From contig JALOMK010000092.1 in NCBI GenBank assembly GCA_025455505.1, positions 1 through 8,065 on the forward strand: a stretch of 8,065 nt of DNA, read 5' to 3'. Positions 6,353 to 8,065 of this stretch are shown here, piece after piece. This stretch comes from Bacteroidales bacterium. GTDB lineage: Bacteria > Bacteroidota > Bacteroidia > Bacteroidales > VadinHA17. The notes under the pieces are model-generated. The model was not told the DNA's origin. It worked only from the letters and a program-made list of their open reading frames with translations, and did not search any database. The position numbers and the translations under genes were made by a program. The stretch's first letter is position 1. Each line of letters opens with the position of its first letter.

Positions 6353-7369
6353 CTATCGTCCCAATAAGCGCAGATACCTGTCCTTTTCCCTGAGAAACGC
6401 GAATACCTGGTCGTGGTACACGCTAAACCCGGGCAGTGGTATTCCGGAGGGAGGAACAGCTTCTGATCCATAACCTGTCTGGAACATATCATGGTGGTAA
6501 ACCACATAGCCCCCTGCCTTCCAGACATTGTATATGTGCAGGATATGATCCTTAGGATCTGTGGGATTCTTCGGACCGCCGAACTGCGACGTACCTTTAC
6601 GCGCCGGCTCATCATCTACAACAGGCTTGCCGAATTTCTCAACAAGGTACTTAATTTCTGACGAGGCTATCTCCCAGTGCCTCCCGTCGTCGCGTGTTGT
6701 ATGAGGCGAAAGATAGTCAAGGGCCCGGTTCTCTTCAAGGCTTCCAAGTTCACCGGCATAGCCCGGCGAGTTTGTAACCAGCCGGCCGGGATCTTCCGAC
6801 TTTATTATTTTCAGGTAATCGAGTGTCCTGTAACTAAACTCATTCCATACCTGGAAAACAAGGTTTCTGTATGGCTTAAGAACCCGTGCAAGCTCTTGAA
6901 CGGCATTTTCAGACTCCTTATCCCCCAGCCTGATTTTTTCATTCCAGCTTTCCCGTGAGAAGAGTACCAGCAGGATTACTGTATTGCTCTTCCCGGCATC
7001 TTCAAGGAGACCTTTCAGCCTGCTGAGAACCTCCGGGTTCAGTTTACCGCCCGGCAGGTACATTGTTTTGCCGGCCCCTCCATCGGCGAATCCCCTTCCA
7101 TTGTCCCACTGGCACCAGACCCTCAGCACATTTATACCTGTGTCGTTAAACCTCCTGATGTAACCTGTTCTCGCTTCCCTGCTCTTGTTGAATTCAGTAT
7201 TGTAAAGTGCATTAAAGAAGCTGATCCCCGTAAATTCATAAGGCTTTCCATTCATTTCAAACTTCGTTCCACTGACCTTCAATTCAGGTTGGTCCTGTAA
7301 ATGATCTGTCTGACCTGATGATTCAAAGGAGAATACAACAAGTACTGAAGCAAGAAAAAGTATTTTCAT
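6353..7369 (-). CDS. Secreted GH5-like (clan GH-A) glycoside hydrolase
   Basis: A predicted exported glycosidase of 338 residues. The N-terminus (MKILFLASVLVVFSF...SGQTD) is a signal peptide with probable cleavage near residue 20 and no lipobox cysteine, so the mature protein would be soluble. After it comes the typical opening of GH5-type barrels, FEMNGKPYEFTGISFFNAL (37-55). The clan GH-A pattern follows: Arg83 (VLRVWCQWDN), the acid/base Asn176-Glu177 (FQVWNEFS), His223 (LSPHTT) and a nucleophile candidate Glu254 (KPVVDDEPARKG). The late aromatic segment YVVYHHDMFQTGYG (288-301) probably lines the active site. The length suits a single catalytic domain with no binding module. It lies 36 bp downstream of the gene ending at 7406 on the same strand, so the two are probably cotranscribed. 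The substrate cannot be told. The exact family could be GH5 or an unclassified relative. The stop is TAG, and no Shine-Dalgarno is seen. Confidence 0.85.
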   Translation of the reverse strand: MKILFLASVLVVFSFESSGQTDHLQDQPELKVSGTKFEMNGKPYEFTGISFFNALYNTEFNKSREARTGYIRRFNDTGINVLRVWCQWDNGRGFADGGAGKTMYLPGGKLNPEVLSRLKGLLEDAGKSNTVILLVLFSRESWNEKIRLGDKESENAVQELARVLKPYRNLVFQVWNEFSYRTLDYLKIIKSEDPGRLVTNSPGYAGELGSLEENRALDYLSPHTTRDDGRHWEIASSEIKYLVEKFGKPVVDDEPARKGTSQFGGPKNPTDPKDHILHIYNVWKAGGYVVYHHDMFQTGYGSEAVPPSGIPLPGFSVYHDQVFAFLREKDRYLRLLGR

Positions 7370-7405
7370 TACTGGTCTGCAGTATGGGTGGCTTTATATA
7401 ATATT

Positions 7406-8065
7406 CTACCGTACATCGAATTCCCGGATGCTCCTCACAGGCACCCCCTTGTACATGAGTTCGGCTTCCATCCTGTACCGGCCCTTAGTATCCGGCATCT
7501 TCAGGAGGACACTGACGATTGTTTTGCCGAGAGGATCAACGGAATAATCAAGAGACTTTCCTGACACAACTTCGTTTCCCCTTAGAATTGTAACGGATAT
7601 CAATCCCTTTTCCGGAACCTCTGTATCGTTAATTAAATGCAGGGGAATAGTTCTTTCACTTCCTGCCCTCAATTCCTTTTCCCAGAACTCAGCCATTATT
7701 CCAAGGGGAGAGAAGGCGGGTTTTACATACCTGACAAATTCGGGTTCGAATGTAAGTTCCTTAAGATCTATGAAATGATCACTTGTCTGGCCCCTTGGTT
7801 CCCCCGGCCTTGAATAGCCGAGCCCGCAGAAATGCATCACTGCAGCAGCATGCCTGTACGAACGCCAGTATTCGGTAAGCATTCCCAGGTTCCTTGCATA
7901 GACTTCGAACCGCTGAGCAGGTGTTTTTGCCTCAGGGAAAACATTCTCGTAGACCTTGTCGGTAAGCGTCGTTGTGGAACCGTCCCTGTTAAGCCATATC
8001 CATCCGTATTCGTTTAGTATTACTGGATTTTCATACCTTTTGCCTCCGGGAAGTTGATAGTGTGA
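7406..8065 (-). CDS. C-terminal part of a GH2-like / clan GH-A protein (N-terminus off right edge)
   Basis: The reading frame is open from the right edge (first in-frame codon at 8065) to TAG at 7406, giving 219 residues. An internal Met at 7882 is not a natural start, because the 61 codons before it are open and protein-like. The visible start, SHYQLPGGKR, leads into NPVILNEYGWIWLNRDG. There the Glu at residue 19 sits in an NEYGW context like the nucleophile strand of GH2 and related clan GH-A enzymes. Next come helices with YWRSYRHAAAVMHFCGLGYS, then an Ig-like beta domain from about residue 120 (PLHLINDTEVPEKGLISVTI..., GRYRMEAELMYKGVPV) that ends the protein. I infer a large secreted or periplasmic glycosidase. 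The family is uncertain: GH2-like is the best guess, and a GH-A relative lacking activity is possible. It lies 36 bp upstream of the 338-residue glycosidase gene, probably in one operon. Confidence 0.72.
   Translation of the reverse strand, partial: SHYQLPGGKRYENPVILNEYGWIWLNRDGSTTTLTDKVYENVFPEAKTPAQRFEVYARNLGMLTEYWRSYRHAAAVMHFCGLGYSRPGEPRGQTSDHFIDLKELTFEPEFVRYVKPAFSPLGIMAEFWEKELRAGSERTIPLHLINDTEVPEKGLISVTILRGNEVVSGKSLDYSVDPLGKTIVSVLLKMPDTKGRYRMEAELMYKGVPVRSIREFDVR

Noticed and set aside
6304..6958. Frames of 103 codons (minus) and 93 codons (plus) over the GH5-like gene
   Set aside because: Shadows of the real gene, whose frame has a signal peptide and conserved catalytic motifs.
7406..7882. 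A complete 158-residue gene starting at the ATG at 7882
   Set aside because: The frame is open and protein-like for 61 more codons to the window edge, including the NEYGW motif; it is the tail of a larger gene.

Overview
The window looks like part of a Bacteroidota (Bacteroidetes) chromosome, probably from the Bacteroidales/Marinilabiliales side. The evidence is a mitochondrial-type aconitase grouped with isocitrate dehydrogenase and citrate synthase (an arrangement known from Bacteroides), start codons without clear Shine-Dalgarno sequences, a TAnnTTTG promoter element, a Bacteroidota-type lipoprotein signal and DUF5060-type secreted carbohydrate enzymes. No RNA gene, CRISPR array, transposase or plasmid/phage gene was seen.

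Left half (1-4202, all minus strand): three genes of the oxidative branch of the TCA cycle, transcribed in the order aconitase (1947-4202), NADP-dependent isocitrate dehydrogenase (517-1782), citrate synthase (1-435, running off the left edge). Together they take oxaloacetate plus acetyl-CoA to citrate, isocitrate and 2-oxoglutarate, giving NADPH and the carbon skeleton for glutamate. Both gaps between them hold unusual repeats. The icd/gltA gap has a short heptamer repeat followed by a 16-bp GC-rich palindrome. The acnA/icd gap has two different 8-bp tandem arrays on either side of a second, diverged, inverted copy of the same GC-rich element. One array runs across the aconitase stop codon.

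Middle (4203-4481): a divergent regulatory gap of about 280 bp. It holds a hairpin close to acnA, a CRP/FNR-format palindrome (TTCATGA-N6-TCATGAA) and a Bacteroidota-type promoter just before the plus-strand gene.

Right half (4482-8065): predicted secreted carbohydrate-active enzymes. A lipoprotein with a DUF5060 N-terminal domain, a clan GH-A-like barrel and a C-terminal beta domain (4482-6320, plus) converges across a 32-bp gap, containing a hairpin, on two minus-strand genes spaced like an operon. These are the C-terminal part of a larger GH2-like/clan GH-A protein (7406-8065, entering from the right edge) and a 338-residue secreted GH5-like protein (6353-7369). All three carry candidate glutamate pairs or nucleophiles of retaining glycosidases, so they may act on one polysaccharide. 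The substrate cannot be read from the sequence, and no SusC/SusD pair, sulfatase or regulator is inside the window.
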